The position numbers were made by a program, and so were the translations under genes. From positions 62,001 to 126,000 of the forward strand of contig JARBJD010000184.1 in NCBI GenBank assembly GCA_033064195.1: 64,000 bases of DNA, read 5' to 3'. Under the pieces are notes generated by a model, which had not been told where the DNA came from, made no database searches, and worked only from the letters and a program-made list of their open reading frames with translations. The DNA comes from Blattamonas nauphoetae. Lineage: Eukaryota; Preaxostyla; Oxymonadida. Shown piece by piece: positions 1 through 12,700 of the stretch. Numbering within the stretch: position 1 is the first letter of the stretch; each line of letters opens with the position of its first letter.

Positions 1-3000
1 AAATTTTACGCCAGATCGACACTTAAGACGTCCCAATTCAGTTTCTGGGTTCAACTTCGAGTTTTCTTCAACTATGAACGATGATACTGGGAGGACAGTT
101 GATCTCATGGGAAGAATTGCATCCCATTCGTTATCTGCAACTCGTGGCCTCCAAATCCAGAAATTTGGAGGGACGACAAGGGATATCACATGGTTATCTC
201 GCACAAACTGCGTAACCAAGATGTATGATTATCATCAGGCTAGCCAGACGCTGTTGTTATGGACTGTCTCACTGGAATGCAGACAATCCAGGACCGTCCT
301 CATGTCAATATTTTCCATCGAATCATGTTCTTCCTGATTACCGTGAGAAATTTCACGACAACCTAATCTGGAACATGTCCATCATTGATGCCTCGAATCC
401 GAGACAGGAATCTCACCATCGCTGTCGTGAGGAAGGCAGATAGTTCCGATTCTATCCACATTCCTGTGGTACTTAAAAATTCAAGCCACAAAGAGCTTGA
501 GAGGACACACTGCGATCTGCAATCCCCTCGGCACGGTCGGAAGAATGAATTGCGGGAAGTGAAGCAGAAATTTCAAGCGGATTTAAAATACGCACAACAG
601 ATTCGACACAAGAAGCACGAGAAAAATAACACTTTTCCCAGGAGAAACTCACTACTCTTGGACAATCAATGAACAACGGGAACGAACTTTGAACAATACT
701 TTGCGAAGGTGTACAGAGGAGCTTTCACTCGAACTTTGGGAACGACACTCTGAAGCGGCTCTAAAACCAGTGAATATGGAAGTCAAGCCTGAAGTGGTCA
801 AGAAGTATATTCAGAAAACTTGCTGCTTGTGAGACCATTCTTCAGAAAGGGAAGATAGCACCTGACAGCGATAACGAGGAGCGAATCCGACTCACCGAGT
901 CTGCGACATTCGCGGGATACGACATTAACTACACAACAGACACATTTGGAGAGGATGAGTACAACCAACATCGGCGACTCCTGTCTGCTCACTAACGTCC
1001 TCTCATCCACAATCGTGCCAATCTCCCTCACACCAAAAGGGGGAGGCCTCTCTCGGACGGTCTCTATCAAGAGGAATTGAATGGAGGTCATCGAAGTGTG
1101 AAATGTTCAGAAACTGTGATATCAGGCCAAGTCGAAATCAAGTCTTCAATCTAATCTCTCAACTACCCTCTCCAATGGTGCCAGTGGCAGAATAACCGAT
1201 CAATCCATACTCCCTTTCCTGTTCGCTTCATGTACAGCATCAACAAAATGAAACACGAGGTGCTCGTGGCGAGTAAAATGCGATGCCGAAGTGAGGAGAA
1301 GGAAGCCTGTCGAGTTGGACAGTGTGTGGACAGGGCGGAAGACATCAACGGAATAGGTCTTCTGTGTCAATCTCTGAGGCGACTTCTCCCAGGAGGAAAT
1401 GAGGATCCGTTATCGATAAGGAAGATGATCCAGAAGCTAAATTGATTGGCAGCCGTGACAGATGTAATAGGCCGATCTTCGATTGCCTCAACGACCCAAG
1501 GATCGTTTGGTGTCGTGGAAGATTGAATTGGGAGAAGAGAAGTGGAACCAGATTTCCATCTTCATCTCTGATTTGACGGTCCGTGACACCACCATATCAA
1601 AACGTCTTTGATCGATATTCCATCGCAGTCGCCTCACTCAGCATTCGCTCAACAGAAGTTTGAAGTGTTTTCTCAATCGATATCTGGTACATTTTCTGTC
1701 AACTCCGCTCGCTGGTGGGATCGAAATACATGTTCGACTGACCAGACGAGAACACGACCAGATTCACTACACCCCATCACGATGTTGCGACAATGAGCAA
1801 CTCTCCAAAGATCCCTTTGGAACAGGGATTGTGAACAAGCGAACTGTCCTATTGAGTAGAGATGGGAGTGAAGTAGTATTGGAGCTCAATTAAAGACATC
1901 GATGGAGGGTGGATCAGAAACGAAGTTAATACGAGTTCAGGAGGGGCTGCTTCTTCGTTTCAAGAACACTGTTGAAATCAATCAGATATTCTCTGGAATC
2001 AGAAGGATTCGGACTGCGAATGAGAATCGTAGAACTGCCCACATCGTTCTCTTGGTCATCTTGAGATAGACACCCGGAAGATTGTGGACCTTTTCTTTTC
2101 TCCAAGGTGCTAGCTTCGAGTGATGTGATGAAAAAGGGGCAGAATGCTCTGCTGTTTAACCCATGCCAATGTCCAACGACGGATACGGACACTGTTGATC
2201 GAGGCTGTGTCGGCGAGGAACTCCGAAATGCAGAGGGTGGATGTCTGACAACAAACAACGTTCGTCACTCTTCTCAAACATGCGCTGACACATTCTTTGG
2301 AAAGGAGTCTCGATGAAGGGGATCATCAATCAATGGACATGAGGGAGATGGATATCTGAAATGGAGGTGTCAGCGATGGGAGTGTGAATATGCCACAGGA
2401 CAAACTGTCATAACCAGATCGCATTCGGCCCATCGTACTTCCCGCGTCCCTCCTTATACGTGTGAGAAACTGTGAAGAAGATGTCGGTGGCCAACGTGAG
2501 CAGCGCATCACCACACTTGTTCTCAATTTGGAGGATAGTCGTGGAAAGAAAAGATCACCATTGGCGAAGTGATGGGGAGCAAGTGAACTGGATGTGTGGA
2601 TTATATGGGTGAGAATATCTCCACAGGGATGACTGTGCAGAGTCTGAAGGAGAGAGTTTGTTTGAGGGTGATAGATGGGGTTGACAGAGGGAGTGAAGTG
2701 TGGAGATGCACAGTCTCGGTATGTTGTTCTCTGGATTGAAAGAGTGGGGTTTGTGGAAGAGGAGCAAGTGCACGGCGCCACCAATGGGCCTCGCCTTGGT
2801 TGAGAAGGAATCGATTTGAAATGCGAACAAGGAGACGGGTGAATAGATATCGCGATTGCGATCGAGTGGATCAATAGAACAATGTTGATTTGAATGTCAA
2901 TCAACATGGGAGGATCGGAAGGAAACTCTCGTCAAGGCTTGCCCTCTCTCGATTTGAAAGTGAGATGAGGATGAAGGGACGAGAGGTGAGCACAATGAGG

Positions 3001-3100
3001 ACCAAAGTGGGGGAGGGCTGATCGAGGAGACAGTGGTGCGGGTGATTGATCGCCAAGCCCTCCTCCTCTGTTTCTTGTCTTCATCTTTAACCAGAACTTG
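1..3100. other. No supported gene; scattered short open stretches
   Basis: I see no gene here that I can support. The plus strand has several short open stretches (about 385-672, 850-985 and 1230-1445), rich in charged residues and separated by stops, which look like old coding DNA. None shows a motif I recognise, and no intron borders link them. The minus strand at 2326-2907 is open for 193 codons but is low-complexity Ser/Pro/His sequence with no domain. Decayed coding DNA is my best reading, with low certainty. Confidence 0.35.
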
Positions 3101-3107
3101 TTCTCCA

Positions 3108-3585
3108 GGAGGTGCCAGTCCCGATGGGGGTCACGGCCTAGTCTCTCATTTCTTGGAAGGAAGAGCGAAAAGGCTTACTCCTTTTTTACTTCTCTCTCTT
3201 TTAGCTTACCTTTCAACACTCGCTGTGTTGAGGAGCCCTCGTTTGGGCTTGGAGTGACCAAGGGGAACTCCTCCAAGACAAACGAGTGCTCCTCAACCTG
3301 CAACTCTGCCACACAACCTGGCAAGTTCTGGCTTTTTCACTTCACCTCGTCTCATTAGACCATTTGGCAAGTTTTTGTTCCCTGTTAGGGATTTCTTGCC
3401 CACATAACCTTTTTTGTTTTCCTCAACAGCCCTCTTCGGAGGGCAAAACCAACCTGTGAACTTCTAGTTCCCCGTTGGGTAATTCGGAAACAGATAAAAC
3501 CTTTTATTTTGTTTCTTTGAATCTTTTTATCGGCCAGCCCACTTCGAGGTACTCGCTGTGTTGAGGAGCACTCGTTTGTCTTGGA
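3108..3585 (+). repeat. Dispersed repeat, copy 1 (about 480 bp)
   Basis: This block recurs with near identity at 36878-37354, and part of its right end recurs inverted at 32840-32925. The left half runs from GGTGCCAGTCC to GGGAACTCC and ends in a GTTGAGGAGCCCTCG-type motif. The right half is a separate small inverted-repeat element (3272-3585). The two halves have related ends, which suggests two sister mobile families sitting side by side and spreading as one unit. No protein is encoded. Confidence 0.7.
3272..3585. mobile_element. MITE-like element with 26-bp terminal inverted repeats (copy 1)
   Basis: The element starts TCCAAGACAAACGAGTGC and ends with the exact reverse complement; the terminal inverted repeats match for 26 bp. 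It is 314 bp long and has no coding capacity. A near-identical copy lies at 37036-37354. No clear target-site duplication is visible because the left neighbour is itself a related repeat, so the superfamily stays open. It directly abuts the kinase fragment on its right, which suggests that it inserted into that gene. Confidence 0.65.
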
Positions 3586-3757
3586 GAGCCACGTTAATCC
3601 AGACAGGATTCAACTGATCGAGGAATGTCTCTCACTCGACCCGAACGCTCGACCAACGCTTTCACAAATCATCTCAAAACTGGAATCGTCAGCGGAGAAG
3701 AAAGTGGAAGGAGAAAAGCCAATCGCAAACCAGGACATCAGAAATCTGTTTGGATAA
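3586..3757 (+). pseudogene. C-terminal end of a protein-kinase domain (fragment)
   Basis: The frame directly after the MITE reads VNPDRIQLIEECLSLDPN followed by ARPTLSQII and stops at 3755-3757. The pattern of a Leu/Cys helix, D-P-x-x-RP-T and an amphipathic tail is the end of subdomain XI of eukaryotic protein kinases. ATP-binding and catalytic motifs are absent, and upstream sequence is repeat DNA, so only the last 50 or so residues survive. In oxymonad-like genomes, kinases of this kind often form the cytosolic part of beta-helix membrane proteins; a link to the beta-helix gene 700 bp downstream is only a guess. Confidence 0.6.
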
Positions 3758-4457
3758 GCTTGATAGCATCAATCAGAGATCACATTTCACCAATCACACC
3801 AACACTCAACACAAATCTCACTCACATCGAGCGAACACCGCATTGTCTTCGAAAAAGTGTCCTTCTTTGATCGCAATTCCTCGCTCAACAATCTGGTTGA
3901 GAATCAGAATTACTGAATCTCTTCCATTCACACACATGCTGGCTGGAATTCATGTCTCATTCAGCCAACACTCACACCCACACTCGCCACCATTCACCGA
4001 CACCACACAGACACGTCATCCTTTCTTGTGAGTGATTCGAAACATCACCATCACTGAAAGAGTTCACGTCACACCATCCACTTTCTCTCCCCAAAACACT
4101 CTCTTTGGTTTCTTCATTTTCTTATCTTCATTGCCGTTGCACAATCTTTCTTCTCACTTCGTCCATATCATTTCTTCTTCATTCATCAATCACGTTGATC
4201 TTGTTTTTGGTTTGACAGCATTTCTGTTGTTTTGATGGAGGTCTAGATCATCTTCATGTTCATTCTTGATCGTGTCTGCAACCAATGGGCTTTCATTGAG
4301 TTGATTCCAATCAATCATTCACGTCTGGATATCTTTTTCGTTGATTTCTTTTTCTAAAAGGTGAATCTCACCGCGATTAGATAACGCGAGAATGGGATGA
4401 CTGTCCGGCTCCCTTCTTTGAGTTGCTTCCCACAGATGTACTGACAGTGAACTTGTT
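3758..4457. other. No gene supported
   Basis: The plus strand keeps short open runs after the kinase stop, and the base composition is rich in TTC/CAC. I see no motif, no RNA gene and no clear promoter. Part of this stretch must hold the 5' control region of the beta-helix gene that starts at 4458. Confidence 0.4.
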
Positions 4458-5765
4458 TTGAGAGAAATGGAGATAATTTTGCTCATGCCCTTAACTAGTA
4501 TTTTAAAATTAATGTTCTTCACTCTCGTTGCCCACGTTGCTTTTGCAGCAGATATTCCGCTGGCGCCATTCTTTGGGAACCCTTCAGAAAGCATTCCGAC
4601 GATCAAACTTAGCGATGGAACGTATGTCGGCGCCGAAATCACTGTTGGTCCGAAAGAACGCACAGTTATGGCATCCATCCACGACAACATTGTCACTCTA
4701 AATGGTTCCAATCCAAGGAAGTGTATGTTCATTGTGAATTACACGAAGTTGACGCTCAGTGACCTCCGACTCTTCGTCCCAATTGAAGCTCCTTTCATCA
4801 AAGGCGCAGGCCTTACCGTAACATTCGAGAATGTTTTCCACGAATATAATCGAAGGGATTATCCACTCGTTTCGGCAACATGGGGGTCCGTTTATGTTGA
4901 GAACAATTCGTTCCAAACAAATTCGACGTATGGATCGACAATGTTTCTTCTGGGCGAAACTCGCCGTGAGCTATCGCAAGACGAAGTTGCTCTCACTGGA
5001 TGCTCCTTCGATTCGATCACAGTCGGAGGAGAATACCCTTTCCTCAGCAACCCAAACATCAATTCCATCATCCTCAGGGATTGCTCTTTCCGAAACATCC
5101 AGTGGAAGGGTAGGATGTCATCAACACCTCCCCTTACACAATTGGTCCGAACTGAGGTTTCTAACTGCTCGTTCTATCGATGCGATGGTCCACTTTCCGG
5201 AGGGATCATCCCCGCAGTCCAAGCAGAGTATTCCACCATAACAACATCTACATTTGACACATGCACCAACGCAGTGTCCATTTCGGGTGATATTCGTGCG
5301 TGGACCAAATCCTTCACTGTGACAAACACCATCTTCACAAATGGATCAACAGCGAAGAGGTATCCCAATGGCGGGGCTCTGTGGTTCACTCGTTTTATGA
5401 ACCTCACAATGACCAATGTTACGTTTGCAAACCATAACATCAGCGGCGACGGAGGGGCGATCTCGATGGCTGGTGGATTTGAACGGATAAGCTGCCACCA
5501 GTGCCGATTCATTGGGAATGACGCTTACAGAGGTGGTGCATTAAGCATTGGCAAGACACCATTCCCGAAATCGCCAAGGATCGAGATGTCGTCCTGCTCA
5601 TTCGCAAACGATGCGAATGCTGGCCGTGATATCTTCTTTGTGTCGATGGGGAAGAATGTGACCCAAAAGAACTTTTCGAATTGCACGAGCAGAAGCATGG
5701 TCGGTCGTGTCTATGATATGGAGACGGGACGAGGATACGACTGGACCAACTCGCCCACAGCGTAA
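4458..5765 (+). CDS. Secreted right-handed beta-helix (pectin-lyase-like) protein
   Basis: A single open frame of 435 codons with a TAA stop. The N-terminus has a hydrophobic stretch (about residues 16-31, LKLMFFTLVAHVAFA) followed by A-D, a good signal peptide. The mature part is built of short Asn/Ser/Thr/Cys-rich rungs, such as DCSFRNIQ, NCSFYRCD, TIFTNGS, NVTFANHN and CRFIGNDAYRGGAL, typical of parallel beta-helix proteins. There are about a dozen N-x-S/T glycosylation sites. No transmembrane segment or kinase domain follows, so the product is probably secreted or cell-surface rather than a receptor. Large beta-helix families of this style are known from oxymonads; they have no assigned reaction and no catalytic pectinase residues are evident here. 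Met codons at 4458, 4464 and 4485 all keep the signal peptide; the first was chosen. Confidence 0.8.
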   Translation: MREMEIILLMPLTSILKLMFFTLVAHVAFAADIPLAPFFGNPSESIPTIKLSDGTYVGAEITVGPKERTVMASIHDNIVTLNGSNPRKCMFIVNYTKLTLSDLRLFVPIEAPFIKGAGLTVTFENVFHEYNRRDYPLVSATWGSVYVENNSFQTNSTYGSTMFLLGETRRELSQDEVALTGCSFDSITVGGEYPFLSNPNINSIILRDCSFRNIQWKGRMSSTPPLTQLVRTEVSNCSFYRCDGPLSGGIIPAVQAEYSTITTSTFDTCTNAVSISGDIRAWTKSFTVTNTIFTNGSTAKRYPNGGALWFTRFMNLTMTNVTFANHNISGDGGAISMAGGFERISCHQCRFIGNDAYRGGALSIGKTPFPKSPRIEMSSCSFANDANAGRDIFFVSMGKNVTQKNFSNCTSRSMVGRVYDMETGRGYDWTNSPTA

Positions 5766-6149
5766 TTATCAGGCCATCTACAGCTTCATACAATATGTTG
5801 TTACTGCATTTATTCGTTTACTGTGTTTATTCACTTTTTCTCCGTGTTGACTTATTTGGGAAAGAGGGAGAGTTGAAATTTTTTTCACATTTTTCAAGCT
5901 CTCAGCGATTGTTATCTCTTAGGTTTTCTTGAAAGAACTCGAGTGAAAAACGAGAGAAAGACGAGAAACATGGAAATGAGCTAATCCTGTCGAACAATGA
6001 TGTCATTATGAAAGAGAAACTGGGAGACAACATTAAATCAACCGATTTCCAAAAAGAAGTCGAAAGAGTGAGTAAATGAGATGATTATGAAATGGTCTTT
6101 TTCTTGATACTAACCGCCAAATCAACAAACAAATCGTCAAGGACAACTG
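5766..6149. other. Intergenic, no gene
   Basis: Mostly AT-richer sequence between the convergent beta-helix gene and the minus-strand Crinkler-like copy. A GTCATTATGAAAGAG word near 6002 recurs at about 14703 beyond the end of the plus Crinkler-like copy. I see no gene. Confidence 0.4.
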
Positions 6150-9100
6150 ATTTACGACTCGTATCAACTTCGTAACACCATGACAGGATTTGATGAATCC
6201 ACTCCGTTTTGAAGGTTGACGAGTGAACCAAGTTATGGAACGAATGTTTGGAGGAAGCAGATTCTCTTCTCGGCTGTGGAAGGGGGGTTGTACAGCCCCG
6301 AATCAACGTCGTCTCCTCTTTTCTGCTTTCCGAAGAGAGTCCTATCGATTTCATTGGCGATCGTCACGAAATTGCTCAGTTGTGCAATCATCTGATATAA
6401 ATCTCTGATCATTTCCTCGTTGTCTGCTCCCTGCAGTTTCCAGTAACACGTATCAATGACAGCATAAATCCTGTCAATGAAGAGCGGGGCATTCGTGAGA
6501 ATGTCGTGGCTGACATTTCGGAGACTTGGAGGAGTCCCAGAAACGGAAGTATAGCCTTCAATCATCCTCACTTCGTTTGAACTTTCAGTCGCTTCAAGGT
6601 TTTGCGAGTGGCGAGGTTCTGAGCTGAGAATGCGCTGGTGTTCTCTGACAAGAGCATGCCATGTGTCACAGTGATTGCGAGTGGTGTTGAGGATGTCCCC
6701 GATAGCTTCCATGATAATGTCAATATCAAACTCCTCAATCTGCTCCTCTTGAGATGGGAATGGTGTGGATATCGTTTTGAGAGGGATGAGTTCTGCGATC
6801 CTTTTGAGTGATCTCAGTTCACGCTGAAAATAGTCAACCTGATCGCGATTGCCCGTTCTGTGTGCGATGAGCATCTGCAAACTCAATCCGTCCATCAGCG
6901 TCTGAAGGATTGGGTTCTCCGCAATTCCATTTCGTGATTCATTCGTCATGGGAACCTCCACTTCAAACATTTCCAGATGCGATCTCAAAGTCGTCACATG
7001 AAATTGAATCTCTTTGAGATGTCTTTGGAGAATGTGAAAAGACGGGCTCAAAAGGATCGGAAGGTCATGGTCTTCCTGAATCCATCGTTCCCAGTCCACC
7101 CCGAAGCATTTTCTCGCATTCGCCACAATTCTCTTCAGGTCATCAGAGGGAGTTTCTGGAATTCCGTCGCTTGCGAGCATTAATTCATACTCCACCTCAG
7201 TCGTGTCATTCAGCACCATGAATCGCTTGGAGCTATCGAAAGATGACTCTGCAGTTTCGAGATCTCCTTTTTGAAGAGAGAGTCGAGATCTCAGAAGGAG
7301 CCCTTTCGCTAAAACACATGTCAGACGTGATTTCTCCGTTTCGTCTTCACTTTGGTTGATCTTCTTGATCAGATCGTTTTCATCTTTCTGGAGTGTACCG
7401 TCCAGACCAGCGGGAGGATTCCAGCGATTCAGCGATTGCCAAAAAGACTCGTACTGGATGCGTTTGTTTTGGAGGTAATCTGTCTCGTTCTCCATGTCAA
7501 CATTGATTCGGCCCAAACTGTCGTCTGGAACAGCAGGAAGCATGAACTGTCTTCCGAGCGTGTGGTCTGTGATATCCACACTTGGCACATCGAACTCCAG
7601 CGATTGGTATGGCTGTTCTGCAAGCTTGACGGCTCTGTATTGCCAGTTGTCATTCTCGTAGTCCAATTTGAATCCATCAACCCACTGGCTGTGTGCTTCG
7701 ATGACCTTCGATTGATCATACGGAGATCCTGACTACTGCTGTGTTGAGGCACCTTGAGGAATGGCATCATTTGGTGTTGATGTCGTTCTCCCCATTTTTG
7801 ATCGTCGTGAAGGGAAAGGCTGTCGATAGAAATCTGGTGTCCCAGGGAGTTCACTCGAACATGTGATCTGAATGAAGTTTTTTGGCTGCAAAGAAGGCGG
7901 CACAGTTGGCCACAATTCACTGCTCACCTTCTTGTGTTGGATGACAGCTGGAGCTGGAGTTGAAACGTGATCAACACGGATATGGATATCATTCGGTTCC
8001 GAAGATTGGTTGTTCTGTTGGTTTGTCTCTGTGCGGGGCTGGATTACCTGAAAGGTGATTTCTGTCGAAGTGTAACAAAACTTCTGTTGATTCCAACGAT
8101 TGGTCCGAGTGTGTTCTTCAGTGGATTGAATTCCGGTTTTGATTGAACGATCCAGGACAGTAAGCAGGTCGCGGTTCAGACTAATCATGGGATTGCTATA
8201 GCTCATCCCTTCACAGCAATGGTCTGGAAAGCTTTCAGTGACAAGTGGTCCACAGAAGGAACAGCGGACGGCATGTGGATTGTGGTTGACTGGCAGATCA
8301 ACGAAGCGAGCCAAGACTGGAGCGGTGTTGGCAGTGATTGCACGACTTCCGAAGTCTTCAACGCCAATCTCTTCTTTTGCTTTGAACTTGGCAACCCAAA
8401 TGTTCTGCATTGGGATGAACAAATCCAGCTTGTTCGTGTTTGGTGGTGTGAAGGAGGGAAAGTTTACACTGTCTGTCGTGAAGATGAATGACGGAAACAT
8501 CTGGACTCGTTTCAAACGGTACAGACAAGCCAGGATGGAACACCATCTTCTCATCAGCTGGACGTCTTTGTCTGATATGTCGCTGTTGGACTCAGTCGCG
8601 TCTTTGAGGAAGAATACACCGAGTGAATGGACCTCGTGTGTGATTTTCTTGTATCTGAACATCAGAAGGATCGAATCGAACCCTGCGTTCGGTGGATGAT
8701 TCGGGACGAGCTGACTTGTGACCATTTCCAAACGAGTCCAAGGTTCAGAACTGTCTCCAGACACAAAATCGTCGTTGGTGTCGAATTCTGTATCCGCATT
8801 GTTTGGAGGCGAAAGAGAAGTCAGAGCATCTTCAACAAGGCAACGCTGGAAGAGGAAATCCAAATGTGGGTGGTACGCCTCAGTCTCATGCCTGTTGTAA
8901 GATGCAGCATCGGGAATGGTGATTGTTTCAATATCCAATGCATTATTCAGCATTTCACAAAGGCTCACTTTTGTTTTGGGGAACGAAACAGGCGTTCGGG
9001 GGGTTGTGTTTTGATCAATCAGTCTCAACTGTGTCAGAATGAGGCCATTCTCAACAGCACGCAAACAAGCTTTTTGATGCTTGTCTGCGAAGTTTATTGC

Positions 9101-9632
9101 ACCCAGATGCTTGTCGTATAGCGATATCAGGTTGAGTTTCGTTGATTCATTCTTCGTGTTGGTTGCTTGTTTTTGGACGCTTTGAGACGAGACCTGAGTC
9201 GCATGTTGTGTGTACCAGTTTACGGGATCAAATTGTGGAGAAGACGGGTGGATGGTTCGATACTGACAACTTGAAGTGTGCGGAGTGAACACATCCCGCG
9301 GAATCATTCCCTGCATGTGGATGGACTCTCGTGATTTCATCATCATCGAATTTGGGTCTATGTTGTATTCAAAGGGACACGGAATTGCATTGAACATGTG
9401 AATCATTTCTGGGAACAAGAGTGTCGGCACATTGTACATCAGGATCGGTGCTTTGACATCTTTCGGTCCTGAAATGTGGCACCATCTTTCCTTCACATGA
9501 GATGTCAGGAGAACAACATGGTCACGTGGAGGGATGTTGTAACTGTCAAGAGAGAAGCTATTGGAAGAAGGAAAACGTGAAGAAGAGAACGAAGATACTC
9601 ATCTACGATATGTCATGACGTTCCAGTCCAAT
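6150..9632 (-). pseudogene. Crinkler/RHS-like gene, broken inverted copy
   Basis: This minus-strand stretch is a diverged duplicate of the plus-strand gene at 9761-14572. Similarity starts near 9632, inside the counterpart of exon 2, runs through the counterpart of intron 2 and ends near 6150. Shared landmarks are VVLL-type sequence, MYNVPTLLFPEMIHMFN, the zinc-finger-like RCSFCGPLVTE..HCCEGM and DYENDNWQY. The Walker A part is not present. The copy looks broken, with at least one interruption, so it is treated as a fossil. Divergence from its partner is substantial but alignable throughout, so the duplication is neither brand new nor very old. Confidence 0.75.
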
Positions 9633-9760
9633 TAACAGGCCAACATGCCAATCGAGAACTTTTTGTTGGGCCTATTTCAGAACATGTCGTTTTTGTCCAA
9701 ATAAAGGGTTTCTCGAGATCAGGAAAATACGAATCTGCCATTCGCATTTATCAACATCCA

Positions 9761-12700
9761 ATGAATAAACCGATTTATCAATCAGAAGACACTCTCCTGA
9801 TCAACTATGCCTTGATAAAACTCACTGATCTCTTCAAGCTCGTTAAGGCCGCTGCCTCACCTCAAACGAATGGCTCCGTCTTCATCACCAAGGACATTCA
9901 GACGGCATTAAACGACTTTACCGCCGCCTACTCCTTGCTTCCTTCTTGGGCTAAAGAGGAGAAAAAAACTACTCATCATCGATTTACGAATTGGTGGCTA
10001 TCTCATAAACAAAGCTTTCTTCTCGAAGACTATCGTCAGATCCATCAGAACTTGAACAACGAACTGGAATCGCTAAAAACGAATGCGGCTGCGGAAATGG
10101 ACAACTGGATGGTCACTCTTGGAAAGATCTTCAGAAATCTACAGATTTCTATTGATTCATCAATCGTCCCACTCCATCAAACGGAGATCCCAAATTTTGA
10201 ACGAAAAACCAGACCCGTGAAGCGATTCAACAAAGCCAATTATATGTATAAGTCCGTCCCAACATCACAACACATAAACAATTTTCTCGAACGGCCAATC
10301 GACTTTCTCTTTCGTCCATCGGCCTACTCGTTGTTTTCTCACATTCTCTTCAACTCGAATGGATACACGAAAACAAGTTTCAAGCGAAGCCCGAGTCCAG
10401 CCATCTTTCACATCGTAACTGGAACACCTGGGATTGGGAAATCTGCACTTCGAATGCCACTAATCACTTTGACTCTGAGTCTTGGGGCCAATGTATGTTC
10501 CTTTTAATGTATTTCCACTTTTTTAGGAAGTTAAAACAGCACGAAAAGGTGAACCCTCGTTCATCTTTGTGAATAAGAATCAGATCAACTATAAAACAGA
10601 TCCAAAGACCAAAAACAAGCTTCCGCTTCCTTGTGATTATGATGAACAATCATGTCAAAGCGACAAATTAGCCTCAGACGGAAAGTCGACGATCACAATC
10701 AACAAAAGGCATCGTCCAGCAATCCACATGACAAGAGATACATACTGCTATACTTACAAAGTCAAAATGTCTCTCCCGTGGGAAGGAAAAGAAGAAGAAG
10801 GTTATCACCCGAACCATGTATTCTCATCGCCAACTGATATCGGAGAAGTTACCGTGCCAAGCATCCATTACTTCCCACACTTCTTCAGACTCTTTGTGAA
10901 TCAAGACAATAAAGTTGAGAATCGCCTCCGAGGAACGTCATGGCATATCGTCGATGAGTATATTCGTTCTCTTCCTCACATTTTCTTTTTTCCTACAGCT
11001 TCATTCTTTACAGCGACCACATCCCTCAACGTGACCATGTTGTTCTCCTGACGTCCCCTAACAAGGAAAGATGGTGCCACATTTCAGGACCGAAAGATGT
11101 CAAAGCACCGATTCTGATGTACAATGTACCGACCCTCTTGTTCCCAGAAATGATTCACATGTTCAATGCAATTCCATGTCCCTTTGAATACAACATAGAC
11201 CCAGATTCGATGATGATGAAATCGCGAGAGTCCATTCGCACACAAGGAATGATTCTAAGGCAAGTATTCACTCCGCTCACTGCGAATACAAAGAATGATC
11301 TCATCGAAGTCCAATCAGATAAGATCCAGACGGAGGGAGATCACTATGGGAAAAAAACACCTCATCGCTACATCCACTCGTCTTCACCACAATTTGATCC
11401 CGTAAACTGGTACACACAACATGCGACTCGGGCCTCGTACCAAACTCTCCAAGAACAAGCAACCAAAAAGGCTAATGAATCCACGACGCTTAACCTTCTT
11501 TTACGAGCAAACAATCAAATGGGTACATTGATCTACGCCGTCAATCATGAAAAAGCTTGTTTGAGTGCCGTCGAGAAAGGACTCACCTTGAAACAGTTCA
11601 GGGCAATTTACCAAAGCAAAGTCCCCCAGCAGCCTATTTCGTTCCCCAAAACGAAAGTCAGCCTTGGTGAAATGATTGATGGTTCGTCAGGAGGTCAAAC
11701 AATAACAATTCCAAATGCTGCATCTTACAACAAGCATGAAGCGAAGCCGTACAACCAGCAATGGGATTTCCTCTTCGAGCATTGCCTTGATGAAGATGCT
11801 CTGAAATTCTATCCATCTTCGCTCACTTCCTTAGAAAATGTCCTCGAGAACAAACATGATGTGACTGAGAACAGTTCTGAACCATGGACTCGATTTGAAG
11901 TCGTTACAAGTCACCTCGTCCCAACCAGTGAACGAAACGCAGGGTTCGATTCGATCCTTGTGATGCTCAGGTACTTGAAGATGTCACACGAGCTCCATTC
12001 ACTCAGCGTCTTCTACCTCCAAGCCACGACTGCGGCCGAACACGGCATCTCCGACGAAGGTGTCCATCTGATGAAGACATGGTGCCACATAATGAAAACA
12101 GTGTATTATCTGAAAGAAGACCAAATCTTTCCGTCGTTCATCTACCTCATAGATCACCTCCGTTTTCCCACCTTCGTGCCCAAAGACGCCGACAAGCTGA
12201 AGTCGTTCATCCCACAGCAGAACATTTGGATTGCAGAGTGCGAAGCAAGAGGGGAGATTGAAGTTGGAACTGTTAGAAATCCAGCGATGACAGCAAGCAC
12301 TGCTCCAGTCTTGGATCGATTCATTGATCTGCCAGTAAACAGTTGTCCACAGATCGTCCGCTGTTCCTTCTGTGGATCACTCATCACTGAGGACTTTCCA
12401 GACCATTATTGTGAAGGGATGAGCCAAAACCAGCCCATGATTCGTCTGAACCGCGGACTGATTGATGCCCTGGATCGTTCGAACAAACCTGGCCTTCAGC
12501 CTGTTGAGGAATCCACTCAGACTGAGAAACGAAGTCAACCTATGTATTATTACACTTCGACAGAAATCACCATTCACGAGAAACAGTTGGACCCTATCAA
12601 GATATCGATTGATTTCGTTTCAACTCAAGTTGAAACCCCACAGAAGAAGCTGAACAGTGGATTGTGGCCGACAATTCCATCATCTTCCCATCAAAACGGT

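Noticed and set aside
2326-2907. 193-codon minus-strand frame
   Set aside because: Low-complexity Ser/Pro/His sequence with no domain, intron or composition support.
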